From NCBI RefSeq assembly GCF_029407905.1, contig NW_026577928.1:992001-1056000 (forward strand): DNA of 64,000 bases. Direction: 5' to 3'. Made by a program: the position numbers and the translations under genes. The first letter of the stretch is position 1. Each line of letters starts with the position of its first letter. Positions 20,661 to 34,200 of the stretch are shown in pieces. The notes beneath the pieces are model-generated. The model did not search any database. It was not told where the DNA came from and saw only the letters and a program-made list of their open reading frames with translations. The stretch is from Bubalus kerabau (lineage: Eukaryota; Chordata; Mammalia; Artiodactyla; Bovidae).

Positions 20661-21646
20661 GCTGAGTTTGGGGTGTCCTTTCTGTATTCTGGCAGTTTGT
20701 GGAGTTCTTTACTGTGGCATTTCCTCGCTGTGTGTGGGTTTGTACAGGTGTCTTGTCAAGGTTTCCTGGTTAGGGAAGCTTGTGTCCGTGTTCTGGTGGG
20801 TGGAGCTGTATTTCTTCTCTCTGGAGTGCAATGAAGTGTCCAGTAATGAGTTATGAGATGTTTGTGGTTTTGGGGTGACTTTGGGCAGCCTGTATCTTGA
20901 AGCTCAGGGCTGCGTTCCTTTGTTGCTGGAGAATTTGCTTGGTATGTCTTGCCCTGGAACTTGTTGGCCCTTGTGTGGTGCTTGATTTCAGTGTCGGTAT
21001 GGAGGCATTTGATGAGCTCCTGTCAATTAATGTTCCTTGGAGTCAGGAGTTCCCTGGAGTCAGGGTTTGGACTTAAGCCTCCTGCTTCCAGTTATCTGTC
21101 TTACTTTTACAGTAGTTTCAAAACTTCTCCTTCTATACAGCACCATTGATAAAACATCTACGTTAAAGAAGAAAAGTTTCTCTACTGTGAGGGCCACTTA
21201 GAAAGGTTCACAGCATTACATGGAGAAGAGAAGAGGGAGGAGGGAGTTAGAGGTGACCCAAATGAGATCAGGTGGAATCAATAGTGGAGAGAGTGGGCTG
21301 GCCAGTAGTCACTTCCTTATGTGCACTCCACAACTGGACCGCTCAGAGATGTTCACAGAGTTATACAGAGATGAGAAGAAGGAGGAAGGAGACAGAGGTG
21401 GCCAGAAGGATAAAAGGGGGGAATGAAAAGGAGGGAGACAGATCCAGCCAGTAATCAGTTCCCTAAGTGTTCTCCACCGTCTGGAATACACAGAAATTCA
21501 CAGAGTTGGGTAGAGTAGAGAGGGGTTAGGGAGGAGACACAGGCGACCTGGTGGAGAAAAAGGAGAGTCCAAAGGGAGAGAGAGCAGTCAAGCCAGTAAT
21601 CTCGCTCCCTAGTGAAAAATGGGTACTGAAGATTGGGTTCTTAAAG

Positions 21647-22090
21647 GTACAAAATTGGTAACAAATACATAAAAGCAAAAATTAAAAATCTAGAGTAGAG
21701 TTTGGAATTTCAAAAATACGATGTTAAAGAAAAGAAGAAGGAAAAGAAAGAGAGAAAAAACGAACAAAGAAAAACAAACATGGTCGCAAAAATTATCAAG
21801 AAAATACAGGTACAAAATTGATAACTAATACCAAAAAGCAAAAATTAAAAATCTAGAGTAGAGTTTGGAATTTCAAAAATACAATGTTAAAAAAAAGGAA
21901 GAAGAAAACTAAAGAGAAAACAAACAAACAAAAACAAGCAATGTCGCAAAAATTATAAAGAAACTACAGGTACAAAATTGATATCAAATATCAAAAAGCA
22001 TAAATTAAAAATCTAGAGTACAGTTTGGAATTTCAAAAATACAATGTTAAAGAAAAGAAGAAAAAAAACAAAACAAAAAAACAAGGTCAA
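21647..22090. repeat. Three ~160-bp tandem repeats in the L1 5' UTR
   Basis: Copies begin GTACAAAATTG at 21647, 21810 and 21970 (offsets 163 and 160). Each contains AAAATCTAGAGTA and GTTTGGAATTTCAAAAATAC, then an A/G-rich run. The third merges into the TA repeat. Confidence 0.85.
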
Positions 22091-22095
22091 AAATT

Positions 22096-22097
<2 letters not shown>

Positions 22098-22145
<48 letters not shown>
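22098..22145. repeat. (TA)n microsatellite, 24 units
   Basis: Uninterrupted TA dinucleotides at the end of the third A-rich repeat inside the L1 5' UTR. Confidence 0.95.
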
Positions 22146-22148
<3 letters not shown>

Positions 22149-23697
22149 GTTTGCTGAAGAAGAAAAAAATAGGGTCTTTTTTTTTGCAAAGTAATAGGTT
22201 ATAAAAGTGAAAATTAAATGAACAATAGAGAACTTAAAATTAAAAAAATTAAAAAAAGTAAGAATGATCATAAAAATATATCTAGGACTTTCTCTGGTTT
22301 TGTTGTGAGTATCGTGGGTTCGGTTCATTTTTGGCTAGTTCCTTGGTCCAACTTATATTTCTCAAGATCTATAGGCGCCTTCCTATGTAGTCCTAGTAAC
22401 CACAGGGTTTTAATCTATTGCCTGTAGCTTCCAAGGCGTTTCCCTCTGTTATAGCTTCTTTTGTTTGCCTGTCTCTTCAGTGTCTGGTTTACGCCCTGAC
22501 ACAAAGGGGACGGTGGAGGACACTTTTTTTTTTTTAGGCTCACTTGTTCAGTTGCGCTGTGCGGAGGGAGGGAGGGAGTGATGCTGCAAACAAATAACAC
22601 TGGCGTGCGCTCGCAGTGCCTCAGCCACACTGGGTCTGCCCCCGCTCACGGCACGTGTAGCCTCCCTGCCCACACTGCTCGGGCTCTAGGTTGTTCCACC
22701 GGGAACAATCCGAGGCTGGCCCTGGGCTTCATGCACCTCCCAGGTCCAAGCCGCTCAGGTTCAGGCACTCAGGTAGTCCTCAGAGGCACAGACTCGGTTG
22801 GGCCTGCGTTTTGTGCTCTTCCCAGGTCCGAGCAGCTCAGGTGATGAGGTGTTTGGCGAGTGCCAATGTTGTGACTTATCGCCTCCCCGCCACTCGGTTA
22901 TCTGGGTGTAAAACAGGCGCACCTTCTCAGGCAGATGTTGACCGTCCAGATCCCCAAGAAGTTTTAGTTAGCAAAGAAGGCTGCTTACAGTTTTATAGAT
23001 AATGTCTCTCTGGGGCTGCGATTGCCCCCTTCTGGCTCTGGCTGCCTGTCACCGGAGGGGGAAGGTCTGCAGCCGGCTATCTCTGTTCAGTCCTTTGTTC
23101 CATGCGCGGGCCTGGCGGTGTCTTAGGTTAGGGCTGGCTTTTTGCGTGGTAGATATCCCAGAGTCTGGTTTGCTAGCCCAAGTTATTTCGTTCAGATAGC
23201 GCTCAGGGTATTCAGGCCAGATTCTTACTCTAAGCGATGCAGCCCGCGCCGCGCCTCCCTGCCCAGCCCCTGCTTGCTAATGGTGTGAGCAGGCGTCTGC
23301 ACTGCTTTGCGGCTGGGGGAGTTACCGTAGGGCTTGCAATCTGCGAGTTTTAATTGTTTATTTATTTTTATCCCCCTTATGTTGCCCTTTGTGCTTCCAA
23401 AGCTTGGCAAAGATTTGGCAGTGAAAAGCTTTCCTGGTGTTTGGAAACTTTTCTCTTTTTAAGACTATCTTCCTGGGACGGAAATCCCTCCCTCCCTCTT
23501 TTGTCTCTTTTTTTGTCTTTTATACTTTTTCCTACCTACTTTCCAAGAGTTGGGTTCTTTTCTGGGTGCCTGATGTCCTCTGGCAGCATTCATAAGTTGT
23601 ATTGTGGAATTTACTCGACGTTTAAATGCTCTTTTGATGAAATTGTTTGGGGGGGAAAGAGTTCTCCCCGTCCTACTCCTCAGCAATCTTGGCTCCT

Positions 23698-23707
23698 CTC
23701 TTGTGGA
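23698..23707. repeat. L1 target-site duplication, right copy
   Basis: CTCTTGTGGA, followed by GTTTGGAGAGAG, restores the satellite A register broken at 15518. Confidence 0.7.
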
Positions 23708-26700
23708 GTTTGGAGAGAGCACGCGGGATTGCTCTCCAGGCCATGCAGGAAAAGAAGGCCCTCATCTCGCGATGTCGGGGGAGTCTCGTGGTTTTTCTGG
23801 AGCTGCGGTGCCAGTGTGGGGTTTCTCACAAGGTACGACCGGGAGCTCAGGGAGCCTCTCGTGTGGTGTCAGGGAAGTCAAGTCTCCATACGAGTGGCGA
23901 GGGGGCGCACGTCATTGCTCTCGAGTCATGGTAGTGGAATCAGGGCTCAACGCAATGAAAAAGGACGCTCGAGGTCTTTCTCGGGTTGCGGCAGGAAACC
24001 CTGGGTTCCCTCGACTTGTGCCTGTGACCTCAGGTAGCTTCTCAGGGTGCCTCTGAGAAGTCAGGGATACTATGGAGCTGGGAGAGGCCTCTCGGGACTC
24101 CACTGGGTTTGCTGCAATGGAAGAGGGCCTAATCTCGAGATCAGGAAGGAACCTTAGGGTTCCTCTCCATTTCTGACTCAGATTGCAGGGTCCCTGCAGA
24201 GTTGGGACAGGAGAGTCAGGCCTCGTCTTGTGTGGAGGAATGGAACTCCGCTTGCCTCTCGAGTTGTTCAAGGAGTGACAGGCCACTTGTCGAGCTGTGT
24301 GTGGAACCTGCGATTTTTTCCAGACAATGCACGGGGGTGTCAGTGCCCCTTCGTGATGTGCTTTCATCCACAGGGTTGCCTTCGAAGTGGTGTGCGGGCA
24401 TCGGGTTCTTATTAAGAGCGGACCAGGAAATCGGGGTCTTTTGGAATGCGGCACCACACACGAGGCTACGTCTCGAATTTCCTCGTGAGACGGGCCTCAT
24501 GCTGAGGTGCCCCTGGAAGGTCGGGAAAGCCTTCCAGACAAAGCAGGTTAATCGACCCTACTGTCGCGATCAGGAGGGGAGAAGGGGCTCAGATGAAGTG
24601 GTGCCGGGAACCTCGGTGTTCCCCTTGAGTGAGACCGGTATGTCAGGGAACTTTTGGGGTCTCATGAAGCTTGCCAAATACTGTTTCAAACTTCAAGATG
24701 AAACGTGGGACTTCTCTTGAGACGCTGTGGCGGGCAAGGGCCTCATCTTGTGATGAAGGGGAAACCACGTGGTTTTTTTCGAGTTGCGATGGGATTGTTG
24801 ACTTACGACGGGGAATTCAGGTTTCCTCTTCTGTTGGCCCAGGGAAGTCCATTCTTCCATTCGAGTTGCCAGGGAGAGCTGGGTGGGAATTGCTCTCAAG
24901 TCACGGCAGGTCAAAATAGACCTCATCTATGCTTGTGTCCAGGACCTAATGTTCCTCTCCAGGGGCGATAGGGATGACGGGGATGCATTCCAGACTCACC
25001 CAGTGAGTCAGGCCTCGGCTCGAGGGGAAGCAAAGGATTCTGATATCCTCCTGGGTCGCAATAGGTATCTCTTGGAGCCCACTGAGTGGCCTCCAGGGAG
25101 TCAAGCCTCCTGTGGAGTTGGAGAGAGGACTCCGGATTGCTCTCCAGGCCATACAGGAAAGAAGGCCCTCAGCTCGCAATGACGGGGGCGTCTTGTGGGT
25201 TTTCTCGAGTTGGAGCGCAAGTATGAGTTTTCTCACGAGGTACGACGGGGAGCTCAGGGAGCCTCTCGTGTGGTGCCAGGAAAGTCAGGTGTCTATGCGT
25301 GTGATGAGGAGGAGCCCATAAATGCTCTCGAGTCATGGTAGGGAAATCGGGACTCAAGACGCGTTGAAGAAGGAGTCTCGAGGTCTTTCTCAGGTTGCGG
25401 CAGGAAACCCTGGGTTCCCTCGACTTGTACCGGTGACCTCAGGGAGCTTCTCAGGGTGCCTCTGAGAAGTCAGGCATACTGTGGACTTGGGAGGCGCTCT
25501 CGGAACTCCACTCGGTTTGGTGCAATGGCAAAGGTTCTCATCTCGAGTTGAGGCAGGAACCTAAGGGTTCCTCTCCATTTAAAACTCCGACCACAGGGTC
25601 CCTGAAGAGTTGGGACAGGAGAGTCAGGCCTCGTCTTCTGTGGAGGAATGGAACTCCACTTGCCTCTCGAGTTGTTCACAGGATAACAGACCATTTGTCG
25701 AGCTGTGAGTGGAACCTTCGGTTTTTTCCGTAAGATGCATGAGGGGGTCAGTGCCCCTTCGTGTTGTGCCTTCATCCACAGGGTTGCCTTCAAAGAGGTG
25801 TCCGGACATCGGGTTCTTATCAATAGCAGAGCAGGAAATCGGGGTCTTTCAGAACGTGGCACCATCCATGAGGCTACGTCTCGAATTTCTTCATTAGACT
25901 GGTGTCATCCTGAGGTGCGCCATGAAGATCGGGAACCCCTTCCAGACAAAGCAGGGGAATCGACCATCTTGTCACGATCAGGAGGAGTGAAAGGGCTCAG
26001 TTGAAGTCGTGCCGGGAACCTCGGTGTTCCCCTCGAGTGGGACCGGTGTGTCGGGAAACTTTTGGGGTCACTTCAAGGGTGCCAAGTACCGTTTTGCACT
26101 TCAATACGGACTTGGGGCTTCTCTTGACACGCTGTAGAGGGCAAGGGCCTCATCTTGGGATGACGGGGGAATCACGTGGTTTTTCTCAAGGTGCGGCGGG
26201 ATTCTCGAGTTACGACGGGGAATTCAGGCTTCCTCTTGTGTTGGCCCAGGGAAGTCCAATCTTCCATTCGAGTTTCGAGGGAGAGCTGGGGTTTGCTCTT
26301 GAGTCACTGCAGGGCAAAAGAGACCTCATCTAGGCTTGTGTCCAGGACCTAATATTCCTCTCCAGGGCCGACAGCGATCTCAGGGTTGCATTCCAGACGC
26401 ATCCTGGGAGTCAGAGCTCAACTCCAGGGGAAGCAAAGGACCCCGCTCTCCTCTTGAGTCACCACAGGTGTCTCTTGGAGCCCACTGAGTGGCCTAAAGG
26501 GAGTCAAGCCCCCTGTGGAGTTTGGAGAGAGGACTCAGGATTGCTCTCCAGGCCATGCAGGAAAAGAAGACCCTCATCTCGCGATGACAGGGGCGTCTTG
26601 TTGGTTTTCTCGAGCTGCGGTGCCAGTGTGCGGTTTCTGACGAGGTGCGACGGGAAGCTCAGGGAGCCTTTCGTGTGGCACCAGGGAATTCAGGTCTCCA

Positions 26701-29700
26701 TGCGCATGGCAAGGGGGAGCGCGTCATTGCTCTCGAGATACGATACGGGAATCGGGCCTCAAGACACGTTAAAGCAGGACTCTCAAGGTCTTTCTCGGGT
26801 TGCGGCAGGAAACCCTGGGTTCCGTCGACTTCTGCCGGTGACCTTAGGGAGCTTCTCAGGGTGCCTCTGAGAAGTCAGGCATACTGTGGATTTGGGACGG
26901 GCCTCTCGGGACTCCACTGGTTTTGTGGCAATGGAAAAGGGCCTCATCTTGAGTGGAGGCAGGAACCTCAGGCTTCCTCTCCATTTCTGACTCGGTGCGC
27001 AAGGTCCCTAGAGTTGTGACAGGAGAGTCAGGCATCGTCTTGTGTGGAGGAATGGAACTCCGCTTGCTTCTCGAGTTGTTCACGAGGTGACAGACCACTT
27101 GTGGAGCTGTGTGAGGAACCTGCGGGTTTTTCCGGAAGATGCACGGGGTGTCAGTGCCCCTACGTGTTGTGCCTTCATCCACAGGCTTGCCTTCGAAGAG
27201 GTGTCCAGGAGTCTGGTTTTGATCAAAAGTGGACCATGGAATCGGGGTCTTTCGGCATGTAGTATGGCCCTCGAGGCTACCTCTCGAATTTCCTCGTGAG
27301 ACCGGCCTCATCCTGAGGTGTGCCGGGAAGGTCGGGAATCCCTTCGAGACAAAGCAGTGGAATCGACCCTCCTATCGCGATCAGGAGAGGAGAAAGGCCT
27401 CAGATGAAGTGATGCCGGAAACTTCAGTGTCCCCTCTAGTGAGATCGGTATATAGGGGAACTTTTGGGGTCGCATCAAGGGTGCCAAGTACTGTTTTGTA
27501 CTTCAAGACGGAATGTGAGACTTCTCTTGAGACGCTGTAGGGGGCAAGGGCCTCATCTTGCAATACGGGGAACCACGTGATTTTTCTCGAGTTGCGGCGG
27601 GTTTCTCAAATTACAACTGGAAATTCAGGCTTCCTCTTGTGTTGGCTCAGAAAGGCCAATCTTCCATTCGAGTTGCAAGGGAAAGCTAGGGGTTGCGCTT
27701 GAGTCACTGCAGGGCCAAAGAGACCTCATCTAGGCTTTTGTCCAGGACCTAAGGTTCCTCTCCAGGGGCGACAGGAATCCAGGGTTGCATTCCAGACTCA
27801 CCCTCGTAGTCAGGCCTCATCTCGAGGGGAAGCAAAGGACACCGCTCTCCTCCTGAGTATCGACGGGTATCTCTTGGAGCCCACTGAGTGACCTAAAGGG
27901 AGTCAAGCCTCCTTTGGAGTTTGGAGAGAGGATTCGGGATGGCTCTTCAGGTCATGCAGGAAAGGCCCTCATTTCACCATGACAGGGGCGTCTCGTGGGT
28001 TTTCTCGAGCTGCGGCGCCAGTGTGGGGTTTCTCACGAGGTACGATGGGGAGCTCAGGGAGCCTCTCATGTGGTGCCGGGGAAGTCAGATCTTCATGCGC
28101 GTGGCGAGGGGGAGCGCGTCATTTTTCTCCAGTCATGGTAGGGGAATCGGGCCTCAAGACGCGTGAAGAAGGACTCGCGAGGTTTTTCTCAGGTTACGGC
28201 AGGAAACCCTGGGTTCCGTCGACTTATGCCCGTGACCTCAGGGAGCTTCTCAGGGTGCCTCTGAGAAGTCGCGATACTGTGGATTTGGGAAGGGCCTCTC
28301 GGGCCTCCACTGTTTTTGGTGTAATGGAAGAGGGCCTCATCTCGAGTGGAGTCAGGAACCTCAGGGTTCCTCTCCATTTCGGACTCCGATCGCAGGGTCC
28401 CTTCAGAGTTGGGACCGGAGAGTCAGGCCTCGTCTTGAGTGGAGGAATGGAACTCTGCTTGCCTCTCGAGTTGTTCATGGGATGACAGGCCTCTTGTCGA
28501 GCTGTGTGTGGAACCTGCGGCTTTTACCGAATGATGCACGGGAGTGTCAGTGACCCTTCATTTTGTGCCTTCGTCCACAGGGTTGCCTTCGAAGAGGTGT
28601 CCGGGCATCGGGTTCTTCTCAAGAGTGGGCCGGGAAATCGGGGTATTTCGGCATGTGACACCACCCACGACGCTATGTCTCGAATTTACTCGTGAGACCG
28701 GCCTCATCCTTAGGTGCGCCGGGAATGTGGGAAACCCCTTCCAAACAAAGCAGGGGAATAGACCCTCCTGTCTCGAACAGGAGAGGAGAAGGTGCTCAGA
28801 TGAAGTGGTGCGGGAACCTCGGTGTTCCTGTCGAGTGAGACCGGCGTGTCCGGGAACATTTGGTGTCGCATCAAGGGTGCAAAGTACCGTTTCGCACTTC
28901 AAGACGGAACGTGGTTCTTTTCTTGAGACGCCATAGCAGCAAGGGCCTCATCTTGGGATGACGTTGGAAACACGTGGTTTTTCTCGAGTTGCGGCGGGAT
29001 TCTCGAGTTACGAAGGGGATTTCTGGCTTCCTCTTGTGTTGGCCCAGGGAAGCCCAATCTTCCATTCGAGTTGCGAGGGAGAGCTGGGGGTTGCGCTCGA
29101 GTCACTGCAGGGCAAAAGAAACCTCATCCAGGCTTGTGTCTAGGACCTAATGTTCCTCTCAAGGGATGACTGGGATCTTGGGGTTGCATTCTAGACTCAC
29201 CCAGGAGTCAGGCGTCCTCTCGAGGGGAAACAAAGGACTTCTCTCTCTTCTCGAGTCGCGACGGGTATTTCTTGGAGCCCACTGAGTGGACTAAAGGGAA
29301 TCAAGCCTCCTCTGGAGTTTGGAGAGAGGACTCGGGATTGCACTCCAGGACATGCAGGAAAAGAAGGCCCTCATCTCACGATGACGGGGGGGGTCTCGGT
29401 GGTTTTACCGAGCTGCAGCGCCTGTGTTGGTTTCTCAGGAGGTACGACGGGGAGCTCAGGGAGCCTCTTGTGTGGCGCCAGGGAAGTTAGGTCTCGATGC
29501 GTGTGGCGAGGGGGAGCGCGTCATTGCTCTCGAGTCATGGTAGGGGAATCAGGCCTCTAGACGCGTTGAAGGACTCTCAAGATCTCTCTCGGGTCTTGGC
29601 AAGAATACCTGGGTTCCCTCGACTTGTGCCGGTGACCTCAGGGAGATTCTCTGGGTGCCTCTGAGAAGTCAGGGATACTGTGGAGTTGGGAAAGACCTCT

Positions 29701-31168
29701 CGGGACTCCACTGGGTTTGGTGAAATGGAAGGGGGCCTCATCTCGAGGGGAGGCAGGAACCTCAGGGTTCCTCTCCATTTCTGATTCCGATCGCAGCCCC
29801 CTGCATAGTTGGGAGAGGTGAGTCAGGCCTTGTCTTGTGTGCAGGAATGGACCTCCGCTTGCCTCTCGAGTTGTTCACTGGGTGACAGGCACTTGTTGAG
29901 CTGTATGAGTAACCTGCGGTCTTTTCCGGACGATGCACGGGGGTGTCAGTGCCCCTTCGTGTTGTGCCTTCATCCACACTATCTTCGAATAGGTGTCTGG
30001 GCATCGCGTTCTTATCAAGAGCGGATCAGGAAATCGCGGTCTTTCGGCATGTGGCACCACCATCGAGGCTATGTCTCGAATTTCCTCGTGAGACAGCCTC
30101 ATCTGAGGTGCGTGGAGAAGGTCGGGAACCCCTTGCAGACAAAGCAGGGGAATTGACCCTCCTTTCGCGATCAGGAGGGGAGAAGGGGCTCAGATGAAGT
30201 GGTGCCAGGAACCTCGGTGTTCCCCTCGAGTGCGACCCGTATGTCGGGGAACTTTTGGGGTAGCATTAAGGGTGCCAAATATCATTTCGCACTTGAAGAC
30301 AGAACGTGGGACTACTCTTGAGACGCTGGAGCGGGCAAGGGCCTCATCTTGCAATGACGGGGGAACCACGTGGTTTTTCTCAAGTTGAGGCGGAATTCTC
30401 GAATTACTACTGGGAATTCAGGCTTCCTCTTGTGTTGGCCCAGGGAGGTCCAATCTTCCATTCGGGTTGCGAGGGAAAGCTGGGGAGTGCTCTCGAGTTA
30501 CTGCAGGGCAAAAGCGACCTCATCTAGCCTTGTGTTCAGGACCCAGTGATCCTCTCCAAGGGCGACAGGGATCTCGGGTTTGCATTACAGACTCACCCGG
30601 GGAGTTAGGCCTCGTCTCGAGGGGAAGCAAAGGACTTGGCTATCCTCTCGAGTTGCGACGCGTATCTCTTGGAGCCCACTGAGTGGTCTAAAGGGAGTCA
30701 ACCCTCCTCTTCAGTTTGGAGAGAGGACTCGGGATTGCTCTCCAGGCCATGCAGGAAAAGAAGGCCCACATCTCGAGATGACGGGGGCGTCTCGTGGATT
30801 TTCTCGAGCTGCGGCACCAGTGTGGGGTTTCTCACGAGGTACGACGGGGAGTTCAGGTAGCCTCTCGTGTGGCAACAGGGAAGTCAGGTCTCCATGGGCG
30901 GGGCAAGAGGGAGCGCGTCATTGCTCTCAAGTCAGGGTAGGGGAATCGGGCCTCATGACGGGTTGAAAAAGAACTCTCGATGTCTTTCTAGGGTTGCGGC
31001 AGGAAACCCTGGGTTCCCTTGACTTGTGCCGGTGACCTCAGGGAGCGTCTCAGGGTGCCTCTGAGAAGTCAGGGATACTGTGGATTTGGGAGAGGCCTCT
31101 CGGGACTCCTTTGGGTTTGGTGCAATGGAAGTGGGCCTCATCTCGAGTTGAGGCAGGAACCTCAGGGT

Positions 31169-31200
31169 TCTGCTCCTGACTTCCTGGAGGCCGGATGTGA
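31169..31200. repeat. Variable insertion site in satellite A monomers (first of four)
   Basis: Most monomers read CTCTCCATTTCTGACTC(C/G)GATCGC here. This one has an extra ~18-25 bp (CTGACTTCCTGGAGGCCGGA). Related but non-identical insertions occur at the same place near 35386-35420, 36806-36838 and 43822-43855. Confidence 0.8.
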
Positions 31201-34200
31201 CTCAGATCGCAGGGTCCCTGTTGAGTTTGCTCAGGAGTGTCAGGTCTCGTGTTCTGCGGAGGAATGGAACTCCGCTTACATCTCAAGTTGTTCAAGGATA
31301 ACACCACTTTTCGTGATGTGTGTGGAACCTGCGGGTTTTTCGGAGATGCACGGGGGCGTCAGTGCTCCTTCCTGTTGTGCCTTCATCCACAAGGTTGCCT
31401 TCGAAGAGGTGTCCTGGTATCGTGTTCTCCTCAAGTGCGGACCGGGAAATTGGGGTCTTTCAGCATGTTGCACCACCCACTAGGCTACGTCTCGAATTTT
31501 CTCGTGAGACCGGCCTCATCCTGAGGCGCGCAGGAAAGTCCGGGAACCCTTTCCAAACAAAGCAGGGGAATCGACCCTACTTTCGGGATCAGGAGGAGAG
31601 AAAGGGCTCAGATGAAGTAGTGCCGGGAACCTCGGTGCTCTCTTTGAGTGAAAGTCGGGTAACTTTTCTGGTTGCATCAAGGGTGCCAAGTACCGTTTCG
31701 CACTTCAAGACGGAACCTGGGACTTCTCTTGAGATGCTGTAGTGGGCAAGGGCCTCATCTAGCACTGACGGGGGACCCACGTGTTTTTTCTCGAGTTGCG
31801 GCAGGATTCTTGAGTTACGATGGGGAATACAGGTTTCCTCTTGTGTTGGCCCAGGGAAGTCCAATCTTCCATTCGAGTTGCAAGTGAGAGCTGGAGATTG
31901 CTCTCGAGTCACTGCAGGGCAAAATAGAGCTCATCTAGGTTTGTGTCCAGGACCGAGTTTTTCTCTCCAGGGGCGACAGGGATCTCGGGGTTGCATTCCA
32001 GACTCACCCGGGGAGTCAGGCCTCGTCTCGAAGGGAATGAATGGACTCCGCTCTCCTCTCGAGTCGCGACGGGTATCCCTTGGAGCCCAAGAGTGGCCTA
32101 AATGCAGTTAAGCCTCCTGTGGAGTTTGGAGAGAGGACTCGGGATTGCTCTCTAGGCCATGCAGGAAAAGAAGGCCCTCATCTCGCGATGACGGGGGCGT
32201 CTCGTGGGTTTTCTCAAGGTGCAGTGCCTGGTTGGGGTTTCTCACGAGATAGGACGGGGAGCTCAGGGAGACTCCTGTGGTGCCACGGAAGTCAGGTCTC
32301 CATGGACGTGGCGTGGGGGAGCGCCTCATTGCTCTCGAGTCATGGTAGGGGAATCAAGCCTCAGGACGCTTCGAAGAAGAACTCTCGAGGTCTTTCTCGG
32401 GGTGTGGCAGGAAACCCTGGGTTCCCTCGACTTGTGCCCATGACCTCAGGGAGCTTAGCGGGGTTCCTCTGAGAAGTCAGGGATACTGTGGAGTTGAGAG
32501 GGGCTTCTCGGGACATCACAGGGACTGGTGCAATTGAAGAGGACCTAATCTCGGATTGAGGCAGTAACGTCAGGGTTCCTCTCCATTTCTGACTCAGATA
32601 GCAGGGTCCCTGCAGAGTTGGGACAGGAGAGTCAGACCTCGTCTTGTGTGGAGTAATGGAACTCCGCTTGCCTCTCGAGTTGTTCACGGGATGACAGGCC
32701 ACCTGTCGAGTTGTATGTGGAACCTGCGGTTTTGGGGGACGATGCACAGGGGTGTCAGTGCCCCTTCGTGTTGTGCCTTCATCCACAGGGTTACCTTCGA
32801 AGAGGTGACCGGGCATCGGGATCTTATCAATAGCGGACCAGGAAATCGGGGTCTTTCGGCATGTGGCACAACCCACGAGGCTACGTCTCGACTTCCCTCG
32901 TGAGACTGGCCTCATCCTGAGGTTCGCCGGGAAGTCTGGGAACCCCTTCCAGACAAAGCAGGGGAATCGACCCTCCTGTCGCCATCAGGAGGGGAGAAGA
33001 GGCTCAGCTGAAGCGGTGCTGGGAACCTCCATGTTCTCCTCGAGTGAGACCGGGGTGTCAGGGAAATTTGGGGGTCGCATCAAGGGTGCCAAGTACCGTT
33101 TCACACTTCAAGACGGAACATGGGACTTCCCTGGAGACGCTATAGCTGACAGGGGCCTCATATTTCGATGACGGAGGAGCCACGTTGTTTTTCTCCAGTG
33201 GCCGCGGGATTCTCGAATTACAATGGGGAATACAGGCTTCCTCTTGTGTTGGCCCAGGGAAGTCCAATCATCCATTCGAGTTGCGAGGGAGAGCTGGGGA
33301 TTGCACTTGAGTCAATGCAGGACAAAAAAGACCTCATTTAGGCTTGTGTCCAGGACCGAGTTTTCCTCTACAGGGGCGACACGGATCTTGGGATCCCATT
33401 CCAGACTCACCCAAGTAGTCAGGCCTCGGCTCGAGGGGAAGCAACGGACTCTGCTCTCCTCTAGAGTAGCGACGTGTATCTCTTGGAGGCTACTGAGTGG
33501 CCTAAAGGGAGTCAGGCCTCCAGTGGAGTTTGGAGAGTGGACTCGGGATTGCTCTCTAGGTCATGTAGGAAAAGAAGGCCCTCATCTTACGATGATGGGG
33601 GCGTCTCGTGAGTTTTCTCGAGCGGCGGTGCCAGTGTGGGGTTTTCATGAGGTAGGACGGGGAGCGCAGGGAGCCTCTCGTGTGGCGCCAGGGAAGTTAG
33701 GTTTCAATGGGCGTGGCGAGGGGAATGCGTCATTGCTCTCCAGTCATGGTAGGGTATCGGGCCTCAAGACGCGGTAAAGAAGGACTCTCAAGGTCTTTCT
33801 CAGAATGCAGCAGGAAACCCTGGGTTCACTCGACTTGTGCCAGTGACCGCAGAGAGCTTCTGAGGGTGCCTCTGAGAATCAGGGATACTGTGGAGTTTTA
33901 GGGGCCTCTCGGGACTCCACTGGGTATGGCGCAATGGAAGAGGGCCTCATTTCGAGTTGATGCAGGAACGTCAGGTTTCATCTACATTTCTGACTCCGAT
34001 CACACGGTCCCTGCAGAGTTGGGAAAGGAGAGTCAGGCCTTCTCTTGTTTGGAGGAACGGAACTCCGCATGCCTCTCTAGTTCTTCAAGGGATGACAGGA
34101 CACTTGTCGATCTGTGTTTGGAATCTGCGTGTTTTTCCGTACTATGCATGGGGATGTCAGTACCCCTTCGTGTTGTGCATTCCTCCACAGGTTTGCTTTC

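Larger units (their letters stand above)
15519..23697 (-). mobile_element. Near full-length ruminant L1 (LINE-1), minus strand, coding-defective
   Basis: An ~8.2-kb element starts on the plus strand with a T-run (its poly-A tail, 15519-15529) and ends with the complement of a GGAGCCAAGATTGCTGAG-type 5' terminus, like other mammalian L1 starts. It carries 3' UTR, ORF2, ORF1 and a ~3-kb 5' UTR with internal repeats, flanked by a ~10-bp target duplication. Both frames contain stops and shifts, so it is not retrotransposition-competent as read. The length agrees with a full-length bovine L1 (about 8 kb). It is the only LINE in the window. Confidence 0.93.
20661..23697 (-). promoter_or_regulatory. 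L1 5' UTR with internal repeats (complement)
   Basis: About 3 kb contains, from the 5' end inward, a GC-rich CpG-bearing section (~22560-23400), a (TA)n run, three ~160-bp A-rich repeats and a GA-rich section (~21200-21600). L1 promoters lie in this region. The terminal GAGCCAAGATTGC resembles the YY1-site start of human L1 with one change (AAGATGG to AAGATTG). Activity is not inferable. Confidence 0.75.
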
